Source of the DNA: Azonexus sp.
Lineage (GTDB): Bacteria; Pseudomonadota; Gammaproteobacteria; Burkholderiales; Rhodocyclaceae
Length of the DNA: 64,000 nt
Assembly: GCF_030824335.1 (NCBI RefSeq)
Contig: NZ_JAVBXX010000007.1
Coordinates: 248,001 to 312,000 of the forward strand
Direction: 5' to 3'
The notes under the pieces: generated by a model
Database searches by the model: none
What the model saw: the letters and a program-made list of their open reading frames with translations, nothing else
Told to the model about the DNA's origin: nothing
Program-made: the position numbers and the translations under genes
In this document: piece after piece, positions 13,249-21,857 of the stretch
How the letters are laid out: every line of letters begins with the position of its first letter
Numbering within the stretch: position 1 is the first letter of the stretch

Positions 13249-14223
13249 TCAGAGCCCGTTGCCCCGCACCATGTTCATGATCTCGCTTGCGTCCAGCGTC
13301 TGGGCGCGCTGCTGGATCTGCGGCAGATACTGGCTCTGCATCTGCTTGGCCGGGCCGAGCAGCCCCTGGAAACTGTCCTGCAGCAATTGCGTGCTCATCT
13401 GGCGGCCACCAGCGTAGTAGCGTTTGGCGACTTGGCCCAGCGCGTAGGTCGTGGCAAATGAAAAGGCCATGCCGGTTGCCGCCTGCCCAAGCTTGCCAGC
13501 AGTTTTTCCGGCCATTTTTCCGAGCAGGCCGCCAAGCAGCTTGCGGCCGAATTGTTCGAGGTATTGCGAGGTCAGTCCGACGCCGACGGTGGCCAGAAAC
13601 TCCTTGATGTGCCCTTTGTCGAGTTCGTTGCCATAGGCTTTGCCGATGCGGTAAACCATCTTGATCTGCAGCGGGATGATGGCGACTGAAGCCCACGACT
13701 GCGGCAGCAATTCCAGCGCGCCGTTGAGGATGGCATGGTTGAGGATGGACTTGTCGAGTTCGGCATCGCTGATGTTCGCTTGTGCGGCGACAGGGGCTTG
13801 CGCGGTGGGGGGGCTGGATGCTGCGCTGGCAATCCCGGCCGTTGCCGCAGCGGCGGCCAGGGTATCGGCCTGCGTGGCAAAAGCCTGGCTCTCGGTATCG
13901 CCATCAAGGGTGAGCAGGGTTTTCAATTCAGCCAGGAAACGCTGTTCGCTGGCGCTTTGCACGCCATCTGCATCGCAGACACAAACGGCCATTTCATAGG
14001 CAAACTGGCGCTGGCCGAGTTCACTGAGCGCCTGAACTGCATCGCCCAGTTTGACGCGCTTGAACAGGACATCCTGATACAGCTTCGGTAAATCCGGGGC
14101 TTCGGTCCCCATCGATTCAGCGAAACGACGGATGTGTTCGCGTTCCCGGTCGTCGTTGCTGCCGTCGGCGAAAGCGGCAAGGAGGCTGATGGTCAGGATG
14201 GCATTTTCAGGCGTCATGGTCAT
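13249..14223 (-). CDS. TerB-like / DUF697 domain protein
   Basis: The 324-residue protein joins an N-terminal TerB-like helical domain (about residues 5-110, with FADGSNDDREREHIRRF and CDADGVQSASE motifs suggestive of acidic metal-binding turns) to an Ala/Pro-rich linker (110-155) and a C-terminal DUF697-type region rich in Gly/Ala helices (about 155-290), which often associates with membranes. The function is not known; TerB domains occur in tellurite and stress systems. It is a single gene converging on nrdB with a 9-base gap. Confidence 0.7.
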   Translation of the reverse strand: MTMTPENAILTISLLAAFADGSNDDREREHIRRFAESMGTEAPDLPKLYQDVLFKRVKLGDAVQALSELGQRQFAYEMAVCVCDADGVQSASEQRFLAELKTLLTLDGDTESQAFATQADTLAAAAATAGIASAASSPPTAQAPVAAQANISDAELDKSILNHAILNGALELLPQSWASVAIIPLQIKMVYRIGKAYGNELDKGHIKEFLATVGVGLTSQYLEQFGRKLLGGLLGKMAGKTAGKLGQAATGMAFSFATTYALGQVAKRYYAGGRQMSTQLLQDSFQGLLGPAKQMQSQYLPQIQQRAQTLDASEIMNMVRGNGL

Positions 14224-14313
14224 GTTTCCGCGAATTGAGATCGCGCCATTGTGCCGTCAGGCCCCCGGTTTTTACAGGGGCTTGATGTAACGGTGTGTTG
14301 CAGTTCTGCGGCT

Positions 14314-14775
14314 TCAGCGGGTAAAGCTCTCCGGCATCTGCACGGCAACGACCTCGCCGCGCGCCGTGGCGACGCCTTCAGCGTAAACGGTGGCTTCGAC
14401 GATGACCTTGCGGCCGCGAATTTCCTTCACCTTGCCACGGATTTCCAGTTCCGGGCCGAGCGGTGTCGGTTTCAGGTAATCCACATGCAGCGATCCGGTG
14501 ACGAAACGAAAGGCCGGTTCACTGTCCATCGGCCGATTCTCGGCACGGTACATCGCCGCGGCCGCAGTGCCGGTACAGTGGCAGTCGATCAGCGAAGCCA
14601 GCAGGCCGCCATAGACAAAGCCGGGAATGGCGGTGTGCTCGGGGCGTGGCGTATAGCGGGTGACACTTTCATCGCCTTCCCAATGCGTCCGGATCTGATG
14701 GCCATGGCCGTTCAGCCGGCCGCAGCCATAGCAGTGGGCGACGTTGTCGGGGTAGAAATCCTGAAATGCGGTCAT
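14314..14775 (-). CDS. PaaI-type hotdog-fold thioesterase
   Basis: The 153-residue protein begins at the ATG at 14775, which has a good AAAGGAGACTC ribosome site; an upstream in-frame start lacks one. The HotDog features HTAIPGFVYGGLLASLIDCH and the later VDYLKPTPLG mark the acyl-CoA thioesterase PaaI/4HBT superfamily. A CYGCGRLNGHG segment near the N-terminus is typical of one subgroup of these proteins. It would hydrolyse an acyl-CoA in the cytoplasm; the substrate is not evident. It is a monocistronic gene, divergent from the cytochrome c gene. Confidence 0.8.
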   Translation of the reverse strand: MTAFQDFYPDNVAHCYGCGRLNGHGHQIRTHWEGDESVTRYTPRPEHTAIPGFVYGGLLASLIDCHCTGTAAAAMYRAENRPMDSEPAFRFVTGSLHVDYLKPTPLGPELEIRGKVKEIRGRKVIVEATVYAEGVATARGEVVAVQMPESFTR

Positions 14776-14913
14776 TTGAGTCTCCTTTATGTTGTGCCGG
14801 CGATCATAGAGGGGGCAGGGCGATTCGGCGATTGTCCAAGCCGCCAGCCTGCATGCAAAACCCGCCAGTCGTTTGGCGATTGTTGCGGTCAACTGCCTTC
14901 AACTGGGCATTCT

Positions 14914-14955
14914 TGATGGAAATCAATCACTTGATCGATACCCCGTCGATATAAT
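14914..14955 (+). promoter_or_regulatory. FNR/ANR-type box and -10 element before cytochrome c
   Basis: TTGATGGAAATCAA at 14914-14927 is a perfect match to the FNR/ANR consensus TTGAT-N4-ATCAA. A TATAAT -10 box follows at 14950-14955. With a start of transcription near 14962, the box centre falls at about -41.5, the classical position for FNR activation of class II promoters. It points rightwards at the diheme cytochrome gene. Confidence 0.8.
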
Positions 14956-14979
14956 CCGGGCAAAGCTCAAGGGGGATTC

Positions 14980-15675
14980 ATGCTTAAAATCAGTCACTTG
15001 TTGTTCAGTCTGGCGATGCTGGCAACACCACTGGCCGCGACAGCGCTGGATGTTGAGAAAGCGAAGGAGGTTTATGGTCCTTGTGCGGCCTGTCATGGTC
15101 AGTTCGGCGAGGGCGGCAAGAAAGGGGAATACCCGCGGATTGCCGGTCAGCATGCCCGTTACACGATGGAGCAACTAAAAAACTTTCAGAGCCAGCACCG
15201 CCTGAACTTGCCGATGTTCCCTTACACCAAGGAACGCGAGTTGCCGGATGAAGACATGAAACTACTCGCCGAGTGGCTGGCTGGTATCGAGTTACCGACC
15301 AGGATGCCGACTTTTCGCGGCGACGAGGATGCGCTGACCCGCCTGAAAATGGTCGAAAAAGTCATGATTGTTCCTCGTGCCGAGGGCAATGTTGAAGCGG
15401 GTGGCAAGGTTTACCAGGAAAATTGCGCGACTTGTCATGGCAAACTGGGTAAAGGGCGCGGGATGTTCCCGATGATTGCCGGGCAATATTCCAATTACCT
15501 GAAAAAACAGATCGATGCGTATTTGCGGGCCGAACGGCCACATGAGGAAGAAACAGCAGCGGAAGGCATTCTTTATGAACTGTCAGCCGACGATGTCCAG
15601 AACATCCTGGCTTACCTGACGACCCTGCAGAATCCGGACGAATCGACGGCCAAGCCTGTGTCGGCGGGGGACTGA
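14980..15675 (+). CDS. Diheme cytochrome c (c4-like), secreted
   Basis: The 231-residue protein has a signal peptide (cleavage near TALA/LDVE) and two CxxCH heme sites, CAACH near residue 33 and CATCH near residue 150, each followed by an AGQ motif with distal sequence typical of cytochrome c4 class I domains (PRIAGQHARY and PMIAGQYSNY). It should be a periplasmic electron carrier. A GGGGGA ribosome site precedes the ATG. The perfect FNR-type box upstream indicates induction at low oxygen, which fits an anaerobic or microaerobic respiratory role. The partner oxidase or reductase is not in the window. Confidence 0.92.
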   Translation: MLKISHLLFSLAMLATPLAATALDVEKAKEVYGPCAACHGQFGEGGKKGEYPRIAGQHARYTMEQLKNFQSQHRLNLPMFPYTKERELPDEDMKLLAEWLAGIELPTRMPTFRGDEDALTRLKMVEKVMIVPRAEGNVEAGGKVYQENCATCHGKLGKGRGMFPMIAGQYSNYLKKQIDAYLRAERPHEEETAAEGILYELSADDVQNILAYLTTLQNPDESTAKPVSAGD

Positions 15676-15722
15676 CGGCGCCGGGCTTCTCGGGCACAAT
15701 GCCGTTTAAGGAGGAGCTTGCG

Positions 15723-17072
15723 ATGGGAAACGGCAGTCTGGTCAGTAAATTACGTTCATTGATTGGGCCGGAAGCGCGGCGTTCGTCGCTGACGGCCAAG
15801 GGTCTGGAGCGCTTGCGGGGACAATTGCACGAATGTGCGGCGGGCCAGGGTGGCGAAGTTTCGGCCCGAACACGGGCTGCACGCCTGGCCGAAACCTATC
15901 TGGCGCTCGACGATGCCGGGCGCCAGCAATTTCTCAAGCTGATCGCGCTGGAATTCGGCCCGGACCCGGCTAAGGTAGCGGCAGCGCATGCCGAGTATCA
16001 AGCTGCCGTCGGTACGCCGGGACAATGGAAGGCGGAAGCCGCCTTGCGCACCGCCATGCGCTCGTCGCGCATTCGCATCATGACCCAGTTCAACGCCATT
16101 CCGCAGGGCGTGAAGTTTCTCGTCGACCTGCGGGCCGACTTGCTGCGCTACCTGGAAAACGACCGCGAACTGGCGGTGCTTGACCGGGAACTGGAGTCGC
16201 GTCTCAGCGCCTGGTTCGACGTCGGTTTTCTCGAATTGCAACGCTTGACCTGGCATTCGCCGGCGGCTTTGCTGGAGAAGTTGATCGAATATGAGGCGGT
16301 ACATGAAATCCAGTCGTGGACCGACCTGAAAAACCGTCTTGACGCTGACCGCCGGCTTTATGCTTTCTTTCATCCGCGCATGCCGGCCGAACCCTTGATT
16401 TTTGTCGAAGTCGCACTGACCGACCATCTGGCCGGCAATGTTCAGGAATTGCTCGATGAGAACGCCCCGGTCTTCGATCATCGCAAAGCCGACACGGCAA
16501 TTTTTTATTCCATTTCCAGTACGCAGCTTGGCTTGCGCGGCGTGTCCTTCGGTAATTTCCTGCTCAAGCGTGTCATTGATGATCTGAAGCGAGATTTTCC
16601 CAAACTGGACAAATTCGCCACGCTGTCGCCGATTCCGGCACTGGCCAGTTGGGTGAAGCGCAATCCGCAGGTCTTGGCCGAGGTGGGCGTGGATTTGACG
16701 CTGGAACAGTTGTCGACCGGAGAATGGGCGGCCGAGCGCGAACAGGCGCGTCGCTTGCGCGATCCTTTGACGCGTCTGGCGGCGCGTTATCTGGCATCGG
16801 CCAAGCGGGGCGGGCAGAAGGCTAGCCAGGACAACAATCAGGATAGCGGCCCGCCTTATGATCCGGTGTCGCGCTTCCATCTTGGCAACGGTGCCCGGGT
16901 CGAGCACCTGAATTATCTGGCCGACACATCAGCCAAGGGATTTGCCCAGTCGTTCGGCTTGATGGTCAATTACCGTTACGAACTCGACGAGATTGAAAGC
17001 AATCTTGAAGCCTTTACGGGCAGCGGGCGTATTGCCATGTCCTCGGCAATTCGACGCCTGGCCCGGGCCTAG
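15723..17072 (+). CDS. Malonyl-CoA decarboxylase
   Basis: The 449-residue protein matches the single-chain malonyl-CoA decarboxylase family, which converts malonyl-CoA to acetyl-CoA and CO2. Recognisable blocks are FFHPRMPAEPLIFVEVALT, AIFYSISSTQLGLRGVSFGN, FATLSPIPALASW and a C-terminal FGLMVNYRY. The start at 15723 is set by an AAGGAGG ribosome site at 15708-15714; the frame opens eight codons earlier. It follows the cytochrome c gene by 47 bases, though no functional link is obvious. A perfect hairpin closes the gene at 17100-17134. Confidence 0.93.
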   Translation: MGNGSLVSKLRSLIGPEARRSSLTAKGLERLRGQLHECAAGQGGEVSARTRAARLAETYLALDDAGRQQFLKLIALEFGPDPAKVAAAHAEYQAAVGTPGQWKAEAALRTAMRSSRIRIMTQFNAIPQGVKFLVDLRADLLRYLENDRELAVLDRELESRLSAWFDVGFLELQRLTWHSPAALLEKLIEYEAVHEIQSWTDLKNRLDADRRLYAFFHPRMPAEPLIFVEVALTDHLAGNVQELLDENAPVFDHRKADTAIFYSISSTQLGLRGVSFGNFLLKRVIDDLKRDFPKLDKFATLSPIPALASWVKRNPQVLAEVGVDLTLEQLSTGEWAAEREQARRLRDPLTRLAARYLASAKRGGQKASQDNNQDSGPPYDPVSRFHLGNGARVEHLNYLADTSAKGFAQSFGLMVNYRYELDEIESNLEAFTGSGRIAMSSAIRRLARA

Positions 17073-17099
17073 TGAATAGCGCGCGGAAAAAACAGCAAT

Positions 17100-17134
17100 A
17101 ATGATTCGGGCCGGACAAGCCGGCCCGAATCATT
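17100..17134. terminator. Perfect 15-bp hairpin between convergent genes
   Basis: Two 15-base arms, AATGATTCGGGCCGG and its exact complement, flank a 5-base loop. It lies between the ends of the malonyl-CoA decarboxylase gene and the Nif11-like gene, and probably stops transcription from both sides. No long T-run follows on either strand. Confidence 0.7.
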
Positions 17135-17148
17135 GGCTGCATTACGCT

Positions 17149-17367
17149 TCAGACGCGCAGCAGCGCCTTGACCAGGCGTTCAGACAATTGCTCTTCGGTA
17201 AATTGCGGCTCGTTGGGCGGGTAGAGTGAGTTTTCATCGATCTCGAATCCGTGTTCCTGAGCCAATGCACGCAGTTCCTTGATTTTCTGGCAAGCACGCA
17301 ACTGCTCCCCAAGTGCGGAGTCGGTTCTGGCTTTATCGGAAAAAGCCTTGATGGGGACGATCGACAT
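17149..17367 (-). CDS. Nif11-domain small protein
   Basis: The 72-residue protein fits the Nif11 domain: IKAFSDKARTDSALGEQL, then ELRALAQEHGFEIDEN. This domain occurs in small proteins of nitrogen-fixing bacteria and in leader peptides of modified peptides. Here there is no C-terminal GG-type cleavage site or core peptide, only a helical tail, so the nif-associated type is favoured. An AGGAGAACTACC sequence provides the ribosome site. No nif genes are in the window, and its partner genes are the two small ORFs upstream on the same strand. Confidence 0.75.
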   Translation of the reverse strand: MSIVPIKAFSDKARTDSALGEQLRACQKIKELRALAQEHGFEIDENSLYPPNEPQFTEEQLSERLVKALLRV

Positions 17368-17407
17368 CGGTAGTTCTCCTGGTCAACGTTGTTGTAAAAA
17401 AAAGGAT

Positions 17408-17692
17408 TCAGGCGGGGTAATCAATGATCTGTGGTTCGCCGCTGCCATCGTCGATCTCGGCCTGGGCCAGACGACCATCCGGGTGGTAGCTGTAGCGATG
17501 GCGGAACTCGGTTTCGCCGTAGACGATCTTTTCGCAGCAGACCAACTGGCCGGCAGGGTCGTAAGTGCCGCGAAAATAGGTGTTGCGATTGCGCATGTCG
17601 GCTTCGTCCAGTTCGCCGACCAGCTTGAGGGGTAACTTGATGCCGCTATAACTGGTGAAATGGCGGCAATCTTCAATAAGCGCTGACATCAT
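17408..17692 (-). CDS. Small conserved protein of unknown function (94 aa)
   Basis: The 94-residue product has a compact, tyrosine-rich and charged sequence with LTYSG-like start (FTSYSGIKLPLKLVGEL), RNTYFRGTYD, and a C-terminal RHRYSYHPDGRLAQAEI stretch that resembles an RHS/YD-like beta pattern. It resembles the DUF6156-type proteins that, from memory, occur near nitrogen-fixation genes; this was not checked. It lies 40 bases upstream of the Nif11-like gene on the same strand and is probably co-transcribed. The function is not known. Confidence 0.65.
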   Translation of the reverse strand: MMSALIEDCRHFTSYSGIKLPLKLVGELDEADMRNRNTYFRGTYDPAGQLVCCEKIVYGETEFRHRYSYHPDGRLAQAEIDDGSGEPQIIDYPA

Positions 17693-17731
17693 GGCCTCGT
17701 TGATTTGTTGGATAAACGGGAGGCATGCGTC

Positions 17732-17901
17732 TAGCTTGTCGCGTTGTCGACAACAAAGCAGGTGATTTCCCCTCGTTCTTCAGAGCAAAGCAATTCCAGG
17801 GCCAAAGCGTATTCGCCGCTTGGCTGCACGATGTTGCAACAGGTCTGGTGACTGATTTTCCGGGGGCGAAAACCGGGGCGATTGGCCCCGGCATTGGCGG
17901 A
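17732..17901 (-). pseudogene. Open frame following the DUF2917 stop, without a normal start
   Basis: Immediately after the TGA of the DUF2917 gene the same minus-strand frame stays open for about 55 codons, ending at 17732. The last 38 codons read like a real small protein (TCCNIVQPSGEYALALELL, then GEITCFVVDNATS). No ATG, GTG or TTG occurs before an internal GTG. It could be a gene with a lost start, a remnant, or a stop-codon extension of DUF2917. The opposite-strand ORF here looks unnatural. Confidence 0.35.
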
Positions 17902-18234
17902 TCAGGCGCTTAGTCGGCCCGAAGGGAGGTTGATCTTCGCCATGGCATGGCGCAACTTGCGGCTCAGTGCGGCGAGTATTCGGGCAATGTGTTCGACGGT
18001 GTCGGGCTCAAAACGCACACGGGCATCACCGCCGATGCTTTCAATGACGACGCGGCCAGCGCTGCGAATTCGATGGCTTTCACCGGGGATCAGAAAAATG
18101 TCGCCGGTTTCACCGGTAATCGTCAGCCACAGACTACCTTGGGTACAGCGTACGGCAATACCCGACGCATCCGACAGACGAAGCGGGGTGTTTTCCCGCA
18201 GGTAGAGCTCACCATCGCGCAGATCGATTTTCAT
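17902..18234 (-). CDS. DUF2917 family protein
   Basis: The 110-residue protein starts at the ATG at 18234, where an AGGAGAAAGAAAC ribosome site is present. The sequence LYLRENTPLRLSDASGIAVR, then GSLWLTITGETGDIFL and an H-R-I-R beta pattern, is that of the DUF2917 family, a small cupin-like beta protein. Members are commonly found beside MocR-type regulators in betaproteobacteria. Here it is divergent from such a regulator, with a set of CTGTAT repeats in the shared control region. The function is unknown. Confidence 0.82.
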   Translation of the reverse strand: MKIDLRDGELYLRENTPLRLSDASGIAVRCTQGSLWLTITGETGDIFLIPGESHRIRSAGRVVIESIGGDARVRFEPDTVEHIARILAALSRKLRHAMAKINLPSGRLSA

Positions 18235-18287
18235 GTTTCTTTCTCCTTTCATATCGCCTGCACAGTTTAGGGGTGGGGAAAATACTG

Positions 18288-18371
18288 ATACAGTCACACG
18301 GAAACAAAATTGTGACCATTACAGTTTGCTGTATTCAAAACTGTATTGCTCGCTTTGAATGACAACTGTAT
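18288..18371. promoter_or_regulatory. CTGTAT repeats between DUF2917 and MocR genes
   Basis: Three direct copies of CTGTAT lie at 18329-18334, 18341-18346 and 18366-18371 (the last two within AACTGTAT), and an inverted copy, ATACAG, at 18288-18293. This direct-plus-inverted arrangement is typical of MocR/PdxR operators. It is probably bound by the adjacent MocR protein to control both divergent genes. Confidence 0.6.
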
Positions 18372-18381
18372 CGGTGAGTCC

Positions 18382-19818
18382 ATGTCCGAAGAATTGCTGC
18401 GTTACGAAAAGCTGGCCGGTGAATTGGCTGCCCTGATTGGCGATGGTGTGTTGACGCATGGGGACCGATTGCCGTCGGTCAGGCGCTTGGCCCAAGAGCG
18501 GCGCCTGTCGGTATCGACCGTGGTCCAGGCTTTGCGCCAGCTTGAAGAACGCGGCCTGGTCGAAGCCCGACCGCAATCCGGTTATTTTGTCTGCCAGACG
18601 CTTGCGCCACGCTCACAGCCACAGGCACGTCCGACACCGGATGCACCAATGCCGGTCGACATTTCCCAGCGTCTGGTCCATGTATTGCAGGCTGGCGCCC
18701 GCCCTGGGGTCGCCCCTTTATCGGCCGCCTTGCCAGCCAACGAACTGTTACCGATCGCGGCCTTGCACCGGCTTTATGCTGGCGTGGCGCGGCGTCATCC
18801 GCGCTTGCTCGAAGCCGGTAGCCATGTGCACATGGACCAGCCCGCCCTGGTCCGGCAGTTGGTACGCCGTTCACTCGCCTGGGGCGGACCGCTGGCAGCA
18901 GAAGAGTTCGTCATCGTCAATGCCTGTACCGAAGCACTGAGCCTGTGTCTGCGTGCCGTGACCCGGCCGGGCGATACGGTGGCAGTCGAGTCGCCAGCTT
19001 ATTACCTGATGTTGCAGTTACTGGAAATGCTGGGCTTGAAAGCGCTGGAAATTCCCTGCGATCCGCAGACCGGGATGTCGGTCGAAGCGCTTGAACTGGC
19101 TACCCGCAACGGTGGTGTGGCGGCTTGCCTGTTGGTCGCCAACGGTAGCAACCCATTGGGCAGCGTGATGAGCGACGAGAAAAAGCGCCGTCTGGTCGCG
19201 TTGACCGCAACACGGGGCATTCCAGTCATCGAGGATGATATCTATGGCGATTTGTTCCTTGGTAACGAACGGCCCTGGCCGCTCAAGGCTTTCGATACCA
19301 GCGGCAACGTCATGCTTTGTGCCTCATTTTCGAAGTGTCTATCGCCATCGCTGCGTGTTGGCTTTGTCGCCGCCGGACGTTACCGCGCCGCCATTGCATT
19401 GCAGAAAACGATTACCAGCGGCGGCACCAACCCACTGACCCAGATCGTCCTGGCGGAATATCTTGAGTCTGGCGCCGTGGACCGTCATTTGCGCAATCTG
19501 CGCCGCCACTACCAGTCCCAGGTAAAAGCCATGCAGGCGGCGGTTGCCCGCTATTTTCCACCGGCCACCCGGATCGCCCAGCCGCAGGCTGGTTACGTGC
19601 TGTGGGTCGAACTTCCCGAGGGAGTCGATACCACGGCCATGCATGCCGCAGCCCTGCGCGAACGCCTGTCCTATGTGCCGGGTGAGCTTTTCTCGGCCAG
19701 CGGCATGTATCGCAATTGTCTGCGCCTGAATTGCGGCAATCCCCACACGCCGGAAATCGACGATGCGATACGTCGTCTTGGATTGATTTTCGGCGGAGGC
19801 GAAGCGGGCGGGGGATGA
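18382..19818 (+). CDS. MocR-type regulator (GntR HTH + aminotransferase domain)
   Basis: The 478-residue protein has an N-terminal GntR winged-helix domain (about 1-70: HGDRLPSVRRLAQERRLSVS, then EERGLVEARPQSGYFV) and a class I aminotransferase-fold domain (about 100-470). The PLP-binding lysine lies in ASFSKCLSPSLRVGF. MocR proteins use PLP or an amino compound as effector and generally regulate a divergent gene, here DUF2917. The ATG at 18382 was preferred because homology starts there. The overlap of CTGTAT repeats with its own start region suggests self-regulation. Confidence 0.9.
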   Translation: MSEELLRYEKLAGELAALIGDGVLTHGDRLPSVRRLAQERRLSVSTVVQALRQLEERGLVEARPQSGYFVCQTLAPRSQPQARPTPDAPMPVDISQRLVHVLQAGARPGVAPLSAALPANELLPIAALHRLYAGVARRHPRLLEAGSHVHMDQPALVRQLVRRSLAWGGPLAAEEFVIVNACTEALSLCLRAVTRPGDTVAVESPAYYLMLQLLEMLGLKALEIPCDPQTGMSVEALELATRNGGVAACLLVANGSNPLGSVMSDEKKRRLVALTATRGIPVIEDDIYGDLFLGNERPWPLKAFDTSGNVMLCASFSKCLSPSLRVGFVAAGRYRAAIALQKTITSGGTNPLTQIVLAEYLESGAVDRHLRNLRRHYQSQVKAMQAAVARYFPPATRIAQPQAGYVLWVELPEGVDTTAMHAAALRERLSYVPGELFSASGMYRNCLRLNCGNPHTPEIDDAIRRLGLIFGGGEAGGG

Positions 19819-19896
19819 CCAAGTACGGTATCATTGCACCCTTTTTGGGCAAGGTTTGCCTTGCCTCTCTGAACGTATTCGAAGGATTTTCTGCTC

Positions 19897-21774
19897 ATGT
19901 TCGACGCAGTCCGCAACAACAAGAAGATCGTCCAGGTATTTCTGGTGCTGATCGCCCTTCCTTTCGCCTTTTTCGGTCTTGATTCCTACGTCAATAGTGG
20001 CGGCATGGGGGCCGATGTAGCCAAGGTGGGTGACATCTCCGTCACCCAGCAGGATTTTCAGCAAGCCATGCGCGAGCAGCAGGAACGCCTGCGCAGCCAG
20101 TTGGGACAGATCGATCCCAAGGCGATCGACACGCCGGTTTTCCGCAAGGCCATTCTCGACAACCTGATCGATCAGCGGCTCCTGGCTCTGGAAGCGTCGA
20201 AACGTCGCCTGTTCGCGACGGATGATGCGGTTCGCCGGACCATCGGTTCGATAGAAGCCTTCCAGCAGGATGGTCGTTTCTCAAATGAGCGTTACGAATC
20301 CCTGCTGCGTGCCCAAGGCATGTCACCGGCCGGTTTCGAAGCGCAAATTCGTCAAGACATGACCTTGCAGCAACTGGCCGGCACGATTGGCCAGACCGGC
20401 ATGCTGCCGCGCACGGTGGGTGAGCGCATTCTGGCGCTGCAGACCGAGCAGCGCGAGGTACAGGAAGTCCGTCTGTCGATTGAAGATTACCTGGGCAAGG
20501 TCAAGCTGGCCGATGGTGCCGCACGGAAGTTCTACGATGACAACGCCAAACAGTTTGAAACGCCGGATCAGGCCCGTGCCGAGTTTATTGTTCTGTCGAT
20601 GGACAGCCTGGCGATCAAGGTCAGCGAAGAGGAAATCAAGGCCTGGTATGACGGCCACAAGGATCGTTACCAGCAACCCGAAGAGCGCCGGGCCAGCCAT
20701 ATCCTGATTGCTTCGGAAAAGCTCGGTAAGGACAAGGCCCGGGCCAAGGCCGAAGAAGTGCTGCAGGAAATCCGGAAAACGCCGGCAGCCTTCGCCGATC
20801 TGGCGAAAAAGCACTCCAATGACCCCGGTTCTGCCGCTCAGGGTGGCGATCTGGGTTTCTTCGGTCGCGGCATGATGGTCAAGCCGTTTGAGGACAAGGC
20901 TTACAGCCTGAATGAAGGGGAGATCTCCGACGTGGTTGAGTCGGATTTCGGTTTCCACATCATCAAGCTGCTCAGTATTCGTGCCGCCAAGGAAAAGCCG
21001 CTGGCCGATGTCCGTGGCGACATCGAAGCCGAGTTGAAAACGGCCGCCGCCTCGCGCAAATTTGCCGAAGCTGCTGAAGCTTTCAGCAATGTGGTGTACG
21101 AGCAGTCCGATAGCCTGAAACCGGCTGCCGAACAGTTCAAGCTCAAGGTTCAGCAAAGTGCATGGCTGGGGCGTCAGGCCAATCCGGCCAACGGCCCGCT
21201 GGCCAATCCCAAGCTGCTGGCAGCCTTGTTCTCCGATGATTCGGTGAAGAGCAAGCGCAATACCGAAGCGGTGGAAATTGCACCGAATACGCTGGTTTCA
21301 GCCCGTATCGTTGAATACAAGCCGGCAGCCCTGCAAGCTTTCGACAGCCTGAAGGGCAACATCGAGCAAATGCTCAGTCGTCAGGAAGCCCTGAAACTGG
21401 CCAAGGCCGATGGCGAAGCTCGTCTGGCCGGTTTGAAATCCGGCGAGGATAAACTGGCCTGGGGCGCCGCCAAGCGGGTGTCGCGCATGGATGCTCGGCA
21501 GTTGCCGCCGTCGGCTGCGCAGGCCGTGTTCCGTATCGATTCGAGCAAACTGCCGGCCTACGCCGGTGTCGAATTGCCGGGTAGCGCGTATGTCCTCTAT
21601 CGCCTGAACAAGGTCAGTGCCGGTGAAAAGCTGGATGATGTCCGTCGCCAGGGGCTGCTCGGTCAGTTGAGTTCGCTGGCTGCGCAGGAAGAGGTACAGA
21701 TGTACCTGAGCGCTCTGCGTAGCCGCTACAAGGTGGAAATCAATCAGAAGGCACTGGAAAGTGGCGACAAATAA
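19897..21774 (+). CDS. ppiD: PpiD-like periplasmic peptidyl-prolyl isomerase/chaperone
   Basis: The 625-residue protein has a short cytoplasmic start, one membrane anchor ([20 protein letters not shown]), a SurA-like N-terminal chaperone region, a parvulin domain at about 265-360 ([39 protein letters not shown]), and a second SurA-like part to the C-terminus. PpiD helps newly exported outer-membrane and periplasmic proteins fold at the Sec translocon. An intrinsic terminator follows. The upstream MocR gene is on the same strand but 78 bases away and unrelated in function. Confidence 0.93.
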   Translation: MFDAVRNNKKIVQVFLVLIALPFAFFGLDSYVNSGGMGADVAKVGDISVTQQDFQQAMREQQERLRSQLGQIDPKAIDTPVFRKAILDNLIDQRLLALEASKRRLFATDDAVRRTIGSIEAFQQDGRFSNERYESLLRAQGMSPAGFEAQIRQDMTLQQLAGTIGQTGMLPRTVGERILALQTEQREVQEVRLSIEDYLGKVKLADGAARKFYDDNAKQFETPDQARAEFIVLSMDSLAIKVSEEEIKAWYDGHKDRYQQPEERRASHILIASEKLGKDKARAKAEEVLQEIRKTPAAFADLAKKHSNDPGSAAQGGDLGFFGRGMMVKPFEDKAYSLNEGEISDVVESDFGFHIIKLLSIRAAKEKPLADVRGDIEAELKTAAASRKFAEAAEAFSNVVYEQSDSLKPAAEQFKLKVQQSAWLGRQANPANGPLANPKLLAALFSDDSVKSKRNTEAVEIAPNTLVSARIVEYKPAALQAFDSLKGNIEQMLSRQEALKLAKADGEARLAGLKSGEDKLAWGAAKRVSRMDARQLPPSAAQAVFRIDSSKLPAYAGVELPGSAYVLYRLNKVSAGEKLDDVRRQGLLGQLSSLAAQEEVQMYLSALRSRYKVEINQKALESGDK

Positions 21775-21818
21775 GCCGCGATAACCAGTCTTTCGACTGC
21801 TTCGACTGCTTCGACCGC

Positions 21819-21844
21819 AAGCGGGCCCTCGGGTCCGCTTTTTT
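21819..21844 (+). terminator. Intrinsic terminator of ppiD
   Basis: A ten-pair stem (AAGCGGGCCC against GGGTCCGCTT, one G-U pair) with a two-base loop ends in a run of six T. It is preceded by a short tandem of TTCGACTGC-like units at 21792-21815. Confidence 0.85.
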
Positions 21845-21857
21845 ATCGCCGGGAAAA

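Noticed and set aside
17100..17134. The perfect hairpin as the end of an insertion element
   Set aside because: It sits between two convergent genes, has no second copy in the window and no transposase; a transcript end is simpler.
17725..17913. A 62-codon plus-strand frame
   Set aside because: The composition is unlike a protein and has no ribosome site; the opposite strand in this stretch reads more naturally.
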